Assembly (NCBI RefSeq): GCF_024347675.1
Contig: NZ_AP024882.1
Span: forward strand, 868,001 to 932,000
DNA: 64,000 bases
Source: Vibrio ishigakensis
Lineage (GTDB): Bacteria; Pseudomonadota; Gammaproteobacteria; Enterobacterales; Vibrionaceae
Direction: 5' to 3'
Numbering within the stretch: the first letter of the stretch is position 1; each line of letters starts with the position of its first letter. The notes under the pieces were generated by a model, which did no database searches, had not been told where the DNA came from, and worked only from the letters and a program-made list of their open reading frames with translations. Position numbers and translations under genes: made by a program. This document shows, in pieces, positions 8,439 through 17,841 of this stretch.

Positions 8439-10214
8439 ATGAAGTATTCACTACTGAGTTTGATGTGTGTATTTAGCCTACAAGTAAATGCCACACTCGT
8501 TCCGGACATACCCCACAAGGACTCCAACCCATTCTATCCAATTCTCGAAGAAGTCATCTTGGAGGGTAATACTAAGAATATTGATGTGAACACCTTGTCT
8601 TGGTTTTACCTGTCTGCTGATAGCCCTAAACAAGGTGATCCAGCACTCTTAGCCGATATTATTTTTATTATCGATTCTATTCTGACTGCTCCACAAGGGG
8701 ATGACGTCAATATAGTGATATTTGATACTGCTCGAGTGCTAGACGCCATAGACCAAATCTTACTTACTGAACCTAATGCTTTGTCAGATGAGTTGTTAGC
8801 TCGCTGGTGGCCGTATCTTGAGCAAAATATGCACACCATCTATGAAAAGAGACGTAACCCTGAACATAAACCGAATGAACACGGTCTCAATTACCCGAAT
8901 CCTGATGCATTTGCTCTGTTGGCTGTGAGTATTGCAAAGCGCTACTTTGAATTGGAAGAGCCTGATCTGTTTGAGGCTGAACTCCTGCAAGGACTGTCGG
9001 ACCATCTTTATGCCGATGGTGCATGGTCCTATCTGTTCGAGAGCAATGAGGAGCCTGCATACCATGGTGTCGTATTAACCGGCCTAGCTCGATACTATGA
9101 GAGAACGGGGTCTGTGGCAGCGCTATCCTTGTTGGTTCGTTCAGCACCCTACTATCCACTCAGCGTTGAGGTGGGTGGGGTGACAGAAGGCTCTACATCC
9201 CCTTATTGGAAACATCGTTGGGACGTCATCTTTCCTTGGTTCCCTGGACTTATCGCAGGTACGACCCATGATGCGGCTAATCAGGCGCTCTACCAATCCA
9301 TCCTAGAGCACAATCACAGCTACGATGTTGACTATGGAGAAGTAGCCGAAAAGAGTGATCCTCATTCGCAAATGTTGAGGATGGCGGCATCTAATTATAA
9401 AAATGACATTGAAGTAACTACGTTGCCTGATGATTACCTCGTTTGGGATCGCAATATCGAAGGGCCTAGAGCCAGACATGGCGACTGGTCGTATACCTTT
9501 ACAGGGCGAGACCTAGAGAAAAATCGAGGTAAATATACCTTCTTCGGAACCATGGTAACCGATACAAGCAACGGGCTATACCCACTCAGTGGAGCGGTAC
9601 AGATAGTCATGCCAAGTGTTTATCACAATAGCCAAGACAGTTACATTCTTGGGATGAACGATGTAAACCGTATCAAGATTGAAGAGGGCGTGTCTTATAT
9701 GACCACGGTCTACGATCTTCAAGAACCGGTTTCTGGAGGAGGAGACTCTCGAGCGGTGCCATGGCGAGGTATACAGCTTTGGATAGCTGATAGTGAGCGA
9801 GCCGCAGGTCTGGTCTGTATTGAGCCTAAGGTGCCACAAATTGCCTTTGGCTTAGAGGCAACCATACGTATTGGAGCTGGAAGAGGCTTGCCTTTCAAAG
9901 GGTTGACTTATTCTGAGCTAGAAGACCACGACAACATGTCCTATTCGCGAGGAAAGCAGGACGTAAGAATCGTATCGCATAATTTTGAAGATGTTATCAC
10001 TAGAGATGCGCCAGATGATTATCGCGGAGAATCTGACGATATAGTACTGAGGGATAGTGTTCGGGTGCAGGGTACAGAGCATCATTACACTGACGAGAGG
10101 CACTGCATGACTCTTGAGATTAAGCCCGCTGATTCAGAATATATTCAAGTGAGTAGCGAGGTATCAAAAACAGAATTGAGCTTGAATATGGGCAAGTACC
10201 AATTACGTCTGTAG
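8439..10214 (+). CDS. Secreted protein of unknown function, possibly polysaccharide-lyase-like
   Basis: 591 residues from ATG 8439, which gives a textbook signal peptide (MKYSLLSLMCVFSLQVNA, then TLVPDIP). ATG 8361 has a better Shine-Dalgarno (GGGAGG) but would put 26 residues before the signal peptide, so the start is not settled. The first half is helix-rich (residues about 80-330, with HGVVLTGLARYYERTGS), and the second half (about 350-590) looks beta-rich. This recalls the alpha-toroid plus beta-sandwich layout of some polysaccharide lyases, but I do not recognise a family with confidence. It has no operon partner, being divergent from dmsA and convergent with emrB. Confidence 0.6.
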   Translation: MKYSLLSLMCVFSLQVNATLVPDIPHKDSNPFYPILEEVILEGNTKNIDVNTLSWFYLSADSPKQGDPALLADIIFIIDSILTAPQGDDVNIVIFDTARVLDAIDQILLTEPNALSDELLARWWPYLEQNMHTIYEKRRNPEHKPNEHGLNYPNPDAFALLAVSIAKRYFELEEPDLFEAELLQGLSDHLYADGAWSYLFESNEEPAYHGVVLTGLARYYERTGSVAALSLLVRSAPYYPLSVEVGGVTEGSTSPYWKHRWDVIFPWFPGLIAGTTHDAANQALYQSILEHNHSYDVDYGEVAEKSDPHSQMLRMAASNYKNDIEVTTLPDDYLVWDRNIEGPRARHGDWSYTFTGRDLEKNRGKYTFFGTMVTDTSNGLYPLSGAVQIVMPSVYHNSQDSYILGMNDVNRIKIEEGVSYMTTVYDLQEPVSGGGDSRAVPWRGIQLWIADSERAAGLVCIEPKVPQIAFGLEATIRIGAGRGLPFKGLTYSELEDHDNMSYSRGKQDVRIVSHNFEDVITRDAPDDYRGESDDIVLRDSVRVQGTEHHYTDERHCMTLEIKPADSEYIQVSSEVSKTELSLNMGKYQLRL

Positions 10215-10222
10215 CAAGTTTA

Positions 10223-10245
10223 GAGCCTAGGCTTTACCTAGGCTC
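10223..10245. terminator. Hairpin between convergent genes
   Basis: GAGCCTAGG and CCTAGGCTC form a 9-bp perfect stem with a 5-base loop between the stop codons of the secreted protein and emrB-like genes. There is no good T-run on either strand, so it may be a Rho-assisted or 3'-stabilising structure. Confidence 0.45.
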
Positions 10246-10252
10246 CTAGATG

Positions 10253-11770
10253 CTAATGGCTGGGTGCCTTGCTGACATTGGCGCTCTTTGGAATACGCAC
10301 CAAAAATAGTAACGGCACGATCAATACGAACAGCAGCGTTATAAAGGTAAAGGTATGCACGAAAGCCAGTATCTCCGACTGTTTGTGTACCTGCTCTTGC
10401 AGTATGGTTTGTGTGGTAGGGTCGTTTAGCGATTTACCCGTTTCAGCAAGCCAAGTCTGCAGGTTTGGGTTGTATGGTGTGATGGACTGACTTAGGGCAT
10501 TCCATTGCTGCTGTGCATCGCGGAACTGGAAGGTTGTCGCAATAGAGATGCCAAACGAGCTCCCGATAGTCCTGAATAGGTTAAAGATGCTGGCACCCGC
10601 TACGCCTTGCTCTGGAGTAAGCGTTGTGTAGGAGATGGAAGACAAACCACTGAACACTAGGCCCATACCACAGCCTTGGATAAGGCTAGGGAAAATAATC
10701 CAGAAGAAGTCGATGTTCTCTGAATAGCGAGACATGATAAGCCCTGCAATACCGCATAATAGCGCTCCGAAACCTACCGATCCTTTTAGCCTAGAGTTAT
10801 TCATAAACTTGGCGGTAGCAATCAGGGTGATGGCAGCTGCGATACCGCGAGGCGCCATTAGAAAGCCTGTGGTATCTACCGGATAATCTAGAACCCCTTC
10901 TAGCATCATTGGTAGTTGCGCGGTCAGACCAAACAAGGCACTGACGAAGATGGCCATCATGGTCGAGCCTAGGGCGAGGTTTCTGTTACTTATCATCCAG
11001 ATAGGGGCTACCGGACTTCGAGTCTTAAAGCTTCGATAGACGAAGAACACAATGCCGACAATAGCGACAAGCAGGCTCGCCTGAATCATACGCGATTCGA
11101 ACCAATCCTTCTGGTTCCCTTGGTCGAGCACTAGCTGAAGCATACCAATACCAATCGCCATAGAGATGATGGTTGGCCAATCTATCTTAGCCTCGCGTTT
11201 GTTAGAGATGTGCACAAAGAAGTAGATCATCAGCAAGCAGAAGATGCCCACAGGTACGTTGACATAGAAGACCCAACGCCAATCGGTGTTTTGGGTGATG
11301 ATGCCACCCACCGTTGGACCTAGGATAGGGCCAAGCAGGATACCAATACTGAAAATAGACATGGCTTTGCCACGCTCTTCAGGTGGGAACACCGCAATTA
11401 ATAGTGACTGTGAAAGCGGGATTACTACCGCACCAAACGCACCCTGAATAACACGGAACAGCACCATGGCTTCGATAGACTGTGCCTGACCACACAATGT
11501 TGATGAGACAATAAAACCAGTAACCGCAACCAACAGGAGTTTGCGCTCACCTAACTTGCCTGAGAAGAAACTGGTTAGCGGGATAAATACCGCTTCCGCC
11601 ATGGTGTATGAGGTTAATACCCAAGTGATGGTATCTGAAGTGGCGCCGAGGGAGCCTTGCATCTGTGGCAAGGCTACGTTGGCTATGGTCATGTCGAGCA
11701 ATACCATGATGGCCGAGGTCATGACCCCGATGACGATCATCCATCGCTGGAATGGAGTGATATCTTGCAC
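10253..11770 (-). CDS. emrB: DHA2 family MFS drug efflux permease (EmrB-like)
   Basis: 505 residues with about 14 predicted membrane helices, the number expected for DHA2 transporters. It has the N-terminal MIVIGVMTSAIMVLLDMTIANVALPQ motif D pattern, the helix-5 motif GPILGPTVGG and WRWVFYVNVP, all usual in EmrB. It pairs with the HlyD-type adaptor whose stop is only two bases upstream, forming a drug:proton antiport system that would need a TolC-like outer-membrane channel encoded elsewhere. The drug spectrum cannot be told. Confidence 0.9.
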   Translation of the reverse strand: MQDITPFQRWMIVIGVMTSAIMVLLDMTIANVALPQMQGSLGATSDTITWVLTSYTMAEAVFIPLTSFFSGKLGERKLLLVAVTGFIVSSTLCGQAQSIEAMVLFRVIQGAFGAVVIPLSQSLLIAVFPPEERGKAMSIFSIGILLGPILGPTVGGIITQNTDWRWVFYVNVPVGIFCLLMIYFFVHISNKREAKIDWPTIISMAIGIGMLQLVLDQGNQKDWFESRMIQASLLVAIVGIVFFVYRSFKTRSPVAPIWMISNRNLALGSTMMAIFVSALFGLTAQLPMMLEGVLDYPVDTTGFLMAPRGIAAAITLIATAKFMNNSRLKGSVGFGALLCGIAGLIMSRYSENIDFFWIIFPSLIQGCGMGLVFSGLSSISYTTLTPEQGVAGASIFNLFRTIGSSFGISIATTFQFRDAQQQWNALSQSITPYNPNLQTWLAETGKSLNDPTTQTILQEQVHKQSEILAFVHTFTFITLLFVLIVPLLFLVRIPKSANVSKAPSH

Positions 11771-11772
11771 CC

Positions 11773-12768
11773 TTATTCTCCAGCTGTGGTGTCTACGGTA
11801 ACTTCAGTGCTTGCGCCGATACGAAGTTGTGGTTTGGAAGCAAGGTCGTCGGTGATCTCAATCTTAATTGGGAAGCGTTGGCCGATCTTAACCCAGTTAC
11901 CAGTCGCGTTTTCTGGTGGTAATAGCGAGAATGCGGTACCAGAAGCAGGAGAGATCTTAGCTAGCTTGCCGTGCCACACTACATCAGGGTACATATCTAC
12001 CTTAATCTCTACTGATTGTCCTTCACGAAGGCGAGGCATCTGAGACTCTTTAAAGTTGGCTTGTACCCATTGGCTGTATTGCTTAACAAGAGGAAATAGA
12101 GGCTGACCAGTCGCGGCAAAGGTGCCAAGGTGAAGCTTGATATCGCCTACATAGCCATCAAACGGTGCGCTGATTTCTGTATAGCTTAGGTTTAGCTCAG
12201 CTTGAGCCAGTTTAGCCGCAGCTTGCTGAACCATAATAGATTCTTCACCCTTACCACCTTGCGCATCGATAGCTTGTTGCAGGTTAGCTTGAGCGGCATG
12301 TAGATGTGCCTGAGCATCGGCTAATGTGGTGCGGTCGGTATCCCCTTGTTTGATAGGAACCAATTTTTGCTCAAGGAGTTTCTGGGTACGGCGATAGTTT
12401 TTCTGCGCGTTCTCTAGATTCGCTTTCGCTTCATTCAGTGTCGCGATGGCCGCGTTTACGCCAGATTCTTGAGACTTGTTGGTTTGCAGCGCTGCTGAAT
12501 AGGCCGCTTGTGCCTCTTTCACTGCTAGTTGATATGGGGTTGGATCTATGGTGATTAGGTGATCGCCCATGTGCACGAACTGATAGTCGTCTACAGAAAT
12601 CTTAGTAACTCGACCATTCACAAGCGGTGCTACCGAAACGACCTTGCCATGAACGTACGCATTCTCTGTTGATGGGTGTAAATCACTGTAGTGCCAGTAG
12701 TAAGCCAAAGCACCTACAACACCTAAAACAACAACCGCGGCCAGGTAGCCTTTCAAATACTTTTTCAT
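11773..12768 (-). CDS. emrA: HlyD family membrane fusion adaptor (EmrA-like)
   Basis: 331 residues with one N-terminal membrane segment (LAAVVVLGVVGALAYYWHY), then the barrel-sandwich halves (VSVAPLVNGRVTKISVDDYQFVHMG and SAPFDGYVGDIKLHLGT) around a helical hairpin at about 75-180. This is the periplasmic adaptor that links an inner-membrane pump to a TolC-type channel. It is the first gene of the pair. A nested inverted repeat lies 20-70 bases upstream of its start. Confidence 0.9.
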   Translation of the reverse strand: MKKYLKGYLAAVVVLGVVGALAYYWHYSDLHPSTENAYVHGKVVSVAPLVNGRVTKISVDDYQFVHMGDHLITIDPTPYQLAVKEAQAAYSAALQTNKSQESGVNAAIATLNEAKANLENAQKNYRRTQKLLEQKLVPIKQGDTDRTTLADAQAHLHAAQANLQQAIDAQGGKGEESIMVQQAAAKLAQAELNLSYTEISAPFDGYVGDIKLHLGTFAATGQPLFPLVKQYSQWVQANFKESQMPRLREGQSVEIKVDMYPDVVWHGKLAKISPASGTAFSLLPPENATGNWVKIGQRFPIKIEITDDLASKPQLRIGASTEVTVDTTAGE

Positions 12769-12782
12769 AACAAATCCAAATC

Positions 12783-12837
12783 GGGTCGCGTGATAGGGAA
12801 GGAATAAGAATCATCACGCGTATAAATCGCTCGACCC
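12783..12837. promoter_or_regulatory. Nested inverted repeats upstream of emrA, candidate operator
   Basis: CGCGTGAT (12787-12794) is repeated inverted as ATCACGCG (12813-12820), and GGGTCG (12783-12788) as CGACCC (12832-12837). The block covers the probable emrA promoter or leader. It could be the operator of a TetR- or MarR-type regulator encoded elsewhere. Confidence 0.35.
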
Positions 12838-12930
12838 TAACTATAGGGAGATCGCCGACTTATAGATATGCGAAAAAGTGCACACTTAATTTCAAAAAAT
12901 GTGATCTGGACCGACCTGATTTAAAATGTC

Positions 12931-14502
12931 CTAGTGAATGACAGGCTTGAGTTTTCCACCTCGATCACTGATGGATCCCTTTGGGATTGCTGCCCTTATT
13001 TCTCTAAGATATGTGTCCAGATACTCGGTTTGGTTCTCGGTGAATTCAAGATACAGTTTGGTGCGGCGCTTAAGTAAGTCCTCAGCGGTGAGAACAAATT
13101 CCACATCCATGAGATAGTCCACTTCAACCTTGAATAGGCTGTCAGAGAACGCGAGCCCAAGGTCCCGCTTAGATTGAATGGAGTTGGTGAAGTTCAAGGC
13201 GCGAGTACCATAGGCTTCTACCCAACGTTTGATAAGGGACTCTTCCAAGAATGGCATCTGTTTTATGAGGTCTGCTGTCAGCTGCTCTCTATCAAAACCT
13301 TCCGCACCTGGGAGCAGGGTTTGGTCTGTGGTGCATTGGTCGATATGCGGGAAGATGGGCTTGAGCTTTTCCATGGCCGCGTTTGCTAACTTGCGATAGG
13401 TGGTGAGTTTCCCCCCAAATACCGACAGTAGCGGGGCAGTTTGTTGATTGTGTTGCAGCGTTAATGTGTAGTCACGGGTAATAGCCTGAGGCGAGTCTGA
13501 TTCGTCGTCACAAAGCGGTCTCACACCACTAAACGAGGCAATGATCTGCTCCTTAGAGATCTGATTTCTAAAGTGCTGATTGACCACGTCTACTAGGTAA
13601 TTCACCTCTTCGTCATCGATATTAACTTCTCTTGGATCGCCCTTATATTCCACATCTGTAGTACCAATGAGCGAGTATTTATCTAGGTAAGGAATAACAA
13701 ATACGATGCGCCCGTCCTTGTTTTGCAGGATATAGGAATACTCTTGCTGGTGGACTTTAGGCACTATGATGTGTGAGCCCTTTATAAGTCGGATACCCAT
13801 AGGTGAGCGAGTGTTTACTTGCTCAGTAAGGAAACTTTTCACCCAAGGACCGGTGGCGTTTACCAAGGCTCGACAGCGACGAGTAAAACTTTGGTTAGTT
13901 CGTTTGTCGAGGATCTCTAGAGTCCAGATCTTGTCCTCTTGAGTAGCACTGACGACCTCGCAGTAGTTTCTTACCTCCGCACCACGCTCTTGGGCGTGCA
14001 TAGCATTGAGAGTGACTAGCCTTGCATCATCCACCCAGCAATCTGAGTACTCAAAGGCAACCTTAAACTCATCAAACAAAATGCCGTCTTGACTAAGGGA
14101 TACCTTCTTTGAAGCCGGCAGAGTATTGCGAGTGCTTAGATAGTCATACAGATACATGCCAGCGCGTATCATCCAAGCAGGACGTAGATAGGGTCTGTGA
14201 GGCAGACGAAACCGCATTGGCCATGCGATATGAGGGGCTTTTTTTAGGATTACTTCGCGCTCGGCGAGTGCTTCGGAGACTAAGCGGAATTCATAGTGTT
14301 CAAGGTAGCGTAGGCCGCCATGAATAAGTTTAGAGCTTGCCGATGAGGTGGCAGAGGCAAAGTCAGAGGCTTCAAACAAGGCTGTGGAAAGTCCTCGTTC
14401 TGTGGCATCTGCTGCAATACCGACACCGTTGATACCACCGCCTACCACGATAATATCGAGGATTGGATCCGTGCTCATATCCTTGCTACTTGCCATACTC
14501 AC
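12931..14502 (-). CDS. glpD: Aerobic glycerol-3-phosphate dehydrogenase
   Basis: 523 residues. It has an N-terminal FAD-binding GGGINGVGIAADATERG motif, then SSKLIHGGLRYLE, and the long GlpD C-terminal domain. It oxidises sn-glycerol 3-phosphate to dihydroxyacetone phosphate and passes electrons to quinone at the inner membrane. The gene stands alone here, without glpFK or glpR nearby. A Shine-Dalgarno (GAGAGGTGAG) precedes the start, and a palindrome lies just upstream. Confidence 0.95.
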   Translation of the reverse strand: MSMASSKDMSTDPILDIIVVGGGINGVGIAADATERGLSTALFEASDFASATSSASSKLIHGGLRYLEHYEFRLVSEALAEREVILKKAPHIAWPMRFRLPHRPYLRPAWMIRAGMYLYDYLSTRNTLPASKKVSLSQDGILFDEFKVAFEYSDCWVDDARLVTLNAMHAQERGAEVRNYCEVVSATQEDKIWTLEILDKRTNQSFTRRCRALVNATGPWVKSFLTEQVNTRSPMGIRLIKGSHIIVPKVHQQEYSYILQNKDGRIVFVIPYLDKYSLIGTTDVEYKGDPREVNIDDEEVNYLVDVVNQHFRNQISKEQIIASFSGVRPLCDDESDSPQAITRDYTLTLQHNQQTAPLLSVFGGKLTTYRKLANAAMEKLKPIFPHIDQCTTDQTLLPGAEGFDREQLTADLIKQMPFLEESLIKRWVEAYGTRALNFTNSIQSKRDLGLAFSDSLFKVEVDYLMDVEFVLTAEDLLKRRTKLYLEFTENQTEYLDTYLREIRAAIPKGSISDRGGKLKPVIH

Positions 14503-14512
14503 CTCTCCATGG

Positions 14513-14530
14513 AAACGTTTACATGTAAAC
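14513..14530. promoter_or_regulatory. Palindromic operator candidate upstream of glpD
   Basis: GTTTACATGTAAAC (14517-14530) is a perfect 14-bp palindrome, overlapping AAACGTTT (14513-14520). It begins 15 bases before the glpD start codon. It does not clearly match the E. coli GlpR consensus I remember, so either a diverged GlpR or another repressor could act here. Confidence 0.45.
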
Positions 14531-14656
14531 AGTTAACTAAACAGATTATAGGTTTCGTACGGAATTAATGAGAGCTATGAGCGATTTTGTACAAGAAAAT
14601 CGTTTAATTTTTAGAAGGTGGGATCTAGGCTGAATTTCACAAGCAAACCCAGCCTT

Positions 14657-14779
14657 TACCCAAAGTAATTGGAGATGCAGGTAGGCGGCCAATGAGCCAA
14701 GCGCCTGAGCATAGATATACTATGTGATGGTGTTGGCGAGTGCCAGCCAACACCCCTGCATCTTCAAGTACGACGGGTA
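14657..14779. repeat. ERIC-type palindromic repeat
   Basis: 123 bases that match the ERIC layout I remember from enterobacteria and vibrios: TACCC at the left, GGAGATGCAGG then GGCGG, a central GCATAGATATACTATGTGA, GCCAGCCAAC, and TCTTCAAGTACGACGGGTA at the right. The outer 27 bases on each side are inverted copies with about five mismatches. It lies 4 bases after the yccT stop and would be transcribed as the 3' end of that mRNA. ERIC elements are non-coding and about 127 bases long. Confidence 0.85.
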
Positions 14780-14783
14780 AACG

Positions 14784-15476
14784 TTAGTTGCTGTTTACGT
14801 ACTCTTTGAAGCGAGCCTTGGTCTCAGCGTCAGCCTTGCTGTACCAGAAGTGAAGCATCTCTTCAGCTGTATTAGCATCTACGCTTTTAGCTGCTGGGCT
14901 GGTCTCTTGTAGCGCAGGCTGAGTAACACCCGAGGTGTTTTGCTGTGCCTGTTGAGCGGCGGCGATAGTCGCTGCAGTACCAGTCAGGGCCACAGCTGCA
15001 ACACCGCCATTAGCGTTGTAAGTGATCAGCTCTTGCGGGTAGTCACGACCAATCTGCATACCATTGTGGATCAGCTTGTCTTGCTCGAACGCTACTGGTT
15101 GGTCAAGGCTGTCTAGCAGCTGCCAGTTAGCTTCTTTGTCGAACTTCAGCTCAGCTTCACGTAGGTTACGATATTTAGGGAATTCAAACTTCAGCTGTTC
15201 CTCTTCAGCGTTGAATTTCGCCACGATTACTTGAGAGTTGAACTCGTCACGGTCTTTACCATTTTTGTAGGTTGGTACATAACGGAAAACAATCTGGTTT
15301 TCGCCGTCAGGCATGGTGACTTTTTTGTCTGAAGAGAAGAAACCGCCTTCTACCTCTGGCTTCTCTCCATTAACCAAGATTAGGTCTACTTGATCGGTTA
15401 AATCTAATGTAACAGCTGCAAAAGTTGGGGCAGCTAAAGTTAGGGCTAGTCCGCTTAGCAAAACTTTTTTATACAT
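14784..15476 (-). CDS. yccT: DUF2057 family periplasmic protein (YccT-like)
   Basis: 230 residues with a signal peptide (MYKKVLLSGLALTLAAPTFA). The mature part starts VTLDLTDQVDLILVNGEKPE and contains DGENQIVFRY, both usual in DUF2057/YccT proteins. It is predicted periplasmic; its biochemical function is not established. It follows yccS by 23 bases, so they are probably co-transcribed, and ends in an ERIC repeat. In E. coli yccT sits beside mgsA-helD-yccF-yccS, so this is a conserved neighbourhood. Confidence 0.85.
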   Translation of the reverse strand: MYKKVLLSGLALTLAAPTFAAVTLDLTDQVDLILVNGEKPEVEGGFFSSDKKVTMPDGENQIVFRYVPTYKNGKDRDEFNSQVIVAKFNAEEEQLKFEFPKYRNLREAELKFDKEANWQLLDSLDQPVAFEQDKLIHNGMQIGRDYPQELITYNANGGVAAVALTGTAATIAAAQQAQQNTSGVTQPALQETSPAAKSVDANTAEEMLHFWYSKADAETKARFKEYVNSN

Positions 15477-15499
15477 AGTTTTTCTCTACTCTTATGTTT

Positions 15500-17653
15500 T
15501 TAATTGTTCGTCTTAGTTAGTGACGAAAGTTCCTTACCGAGAGCCTTGAGTTCCGGCAACATGCGGTGAATTAAATCCAGTTGTTGCAAGATCATCTGCG
15601 CCGAAGAGCCATCGCTCTCACGCCATTGTGACAATCTTTGCTTGATTTGGTTCTCATCAAATTGCTCTTCTGAGACCTCTTGATGCTGCAACACCTGCTC
15701 AATAGCATCGAGCTTAACATGAATCGATTGATATGCATCTATTACTAATTTGTGCGTTGTCGCATCATCGAGACGAGTTCGGTGTGCACCAAGGGCAGAA
15801 ATGTAGCTGAGTAGCGCATGATTCAGAGTTAGAACTCGGAAGCTTAAATCACTCGAACCTCGATACTTGCCGGGCTCAGCCAACATATTGGTGATGGCGG
15901 CGCTCAGTTGTGCATCGTTATTGTGCGCCGCACGTCTTGCGATGCGATAGGCTAGGTCATCGCTCTTACCTAAGCGGTATTGCGAGATGATCTGTCCTAG
16001 ATATTCTTTGTTTGCTCGAATGGCGCTAGCCATAAACTGAGGGATTTTCTTTGCCTGCCAGTCAGGAAGAACAAAGTACACAGCCCCGACCGCCAACGCA
16101 CTGCCTATCAGGGTATCCACAAGTCTTGGCAAGATAACCGCATAGCCGATACCCAGTTGCGAGAACAGGAACAGCACCAAGATGGTGATAAAGGTGGTGG
16201 CATAGGCGTAGTTTTGGATGCGAAAGGCAAAGAAGAGCACACTGCTTATCACGATAACAAACAGCTGTCCTTCAACCTCTGGAATTAGATTTAGCAGTAA
16301 GACACCTGCAACCAAGCCCACTAAGGTGCCGCCGATTCTATGGAACAGTTTCTGCTTGGTGGCGCTGAAGTTTGGTTGGCAGACAAATAGGGTAGTGAGC
16401 AAGATCCAGAAGCCATGCTCTATGCTGAACACCTCTATGATGCCGTAACCTATAGTCAGCGCTAGCGACATACGCACAGCATGGCGGAATAGTTGAGACT
16501 TTACAGTCATCGCTGAGCGCACGTTTTGCCACATTTGGCCTGCGGTATGCGCAGTTCTATCGTCCAGATGGTTCTCGGCATTGCTCGCATCTGGATTGTT
16601 GATGTTATTGAACAGCTGATCCACGGTGCACAGGTTATTGAATAGGAACTGGAGCTGACTCAGAGAATCTTTCCATACAGGATTATTCTTCTCGCGAAGC
16701 GCCGCCATTGACGCTTGCAGTTCGTCTAGAGCAAGGGTGGTATGTTGGCTTCGCTCAAATGGAATACCTAGCTGCAAGGCTCTGCCTATACTTCGACATT
16801 CGCTGGCATAGGCTTGCAGCAGGTGCTTAAAGCGAAATAACACATCTGAGCGTTCGAAATGGCTGGCGAGCTCTTGGTAGCGATAGTGGCTAGAGCTCAA
16901 TCTTTCATGGATATCCTGCACAATAAAATAGATGCGTAGAAAGCGATCTGATGGGCCATCCACATGGCCTCGGTTAGAGCGCTTGAGTAGCGTCTGACGG
17001 CAAAGCTCTAATGCTGCTACGGTATTGGCATTCTGCCTAGCTGCTTCTATACGCATTGGCTGAGGGTTCAGTCGCTGAACCGGGTGGAACAGTTTGCTCT
17101 TGGTATCTATGTAAGTGGCCAGCGTCTTAAAGGTCTCAGCAAGGCTGTTTTGCACCGGTTGCATTGGCCAAAAGCTCTGCCAAATCAACGACAGCAGGTA
17201 ATACCAAGCGGCGCCACTAAGAAGCAAGATAGGTTGATACCAGATACTGGCGCTGTGCTCAGCACCTAGCATGGTGTAGATGGCAATCAGCAAAGAGCCA
17301 AAGGCGATACTGGCGTACCTAGGGCCAATAGCGCCGAGCATAATAAAGGCAAAGGTTGAAACGAATAGACCTAATGCAAACAGCGGAGGCGATGGAAACA
17401 GTATCTCGATAGAGAGACTAGCCAACGCAAAGCAGATAAAGGTGAGCAGAAGGGCGCGCAATCGTCCCCAGAAGTTGTCATCGGTTTCGGCAAGAGCCGC
17501 AGCGATAACGCCCAGAACCAGCGGATTGATGATGGAGTATTGCTCAAAATACCAACAAGGAATCACCACACCTAACATGGTGACTAGGATCTGAAGGCTG
17601 TTGTTGATGGTTTTGTTGGCCCAATATTGGCGAAGGCTTACAGCTGCTGGCAC
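15500..17653 (-). CDS. yccS: YccS/FUSC family inner-membrane protein
   Basis: 717 residues with two blocks of about five to six membrane helices (near residues 20-170 and 390-530), each followed by a long cytoplasmic helical region. This duplicated layout is that of the YccS/YhfK branch of the fusaric-acid-resistance superfamily. The start MPAAVSLRQYWANKTINNSL fits. Transport function is inferred for the superfamily but the substrate of YccS is unknown. It is divergent from helD, as neighbours in E. coli also are close. Confidence 0.9.
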   Translation of the reverse strand: MPAAVSLRQYWANKTINNSLQILVTMLGVVIPCWYFEQYSIINPLVLGVIAAALAETDDNFWGRLRALLLTFICFALASLSIEILFPSPPLFALGLFVSTFAFIMLGAIGPRYASIAFGSLLIAIYTMLGAEHSASIWYQPILLLSGAAWYYLLSLIWQSFWPMQPVQNSLAETFKTLATYIDTKSKLFHPVQRLNPQPMRIEAARQNANTVAALELCRQTLLKRSNRGHVDGPSDRFLRIYFIVQDIHERLSSSHYRYQELASHFERSDVLFRFKHLLQAYASECRSIGRALQLGIPFERSQHTTLALDELQASMAALREKNNPVWKDSLSQLQFLFNNLCTVDQLFNNINNPDASNAENHLDDRTAHTAGQMWQNVRSAMTVKSQLFRHAVRMSLALTIGYGIIEVFSIEHGFWILLTTLFVCQPNFSATKQKLFHRIGGTLVGLVAGVLLLNLIPEVEGQLFVIVISSVLFFAFRIQNYAYATTFITILVLFLFSQLGIGYAVILPRLVDTLIGSALAVGAVYFVLPDWQAKKIPQFMASAIRANKEYLGQIISQYRLGKSDDLAYRIARRAAHNNDAQLSAAITNMLAEPGKYRGSSDLSFRVLTLNHALLSYISALGAHRTRLDDATTHKLVIDAYQSIHVKLDAIEQVLQHQEVSEEQFDENQIKQRLSQWRESDGSSAQMILQQLDLIHRMLPELKALGKELSSLTKTNN

Positions 17654-17841
17654 GGCACTTTTTGCAGTCTAATGAAACGGTTAGGCACATTGTCGTGAAG
17701 TTTCATACTTGTGTCGAGTTTCTGTGAACAAAAAATTCAACTATGGGTAATTAAGCCCAATCGTAGTAAACTGAAATCCTTAGCAAGTTAGCTTTGCTCC
17801 AATTCTTTGGGGCATTTTTATTTAAGGACGAGTTACCCTCT

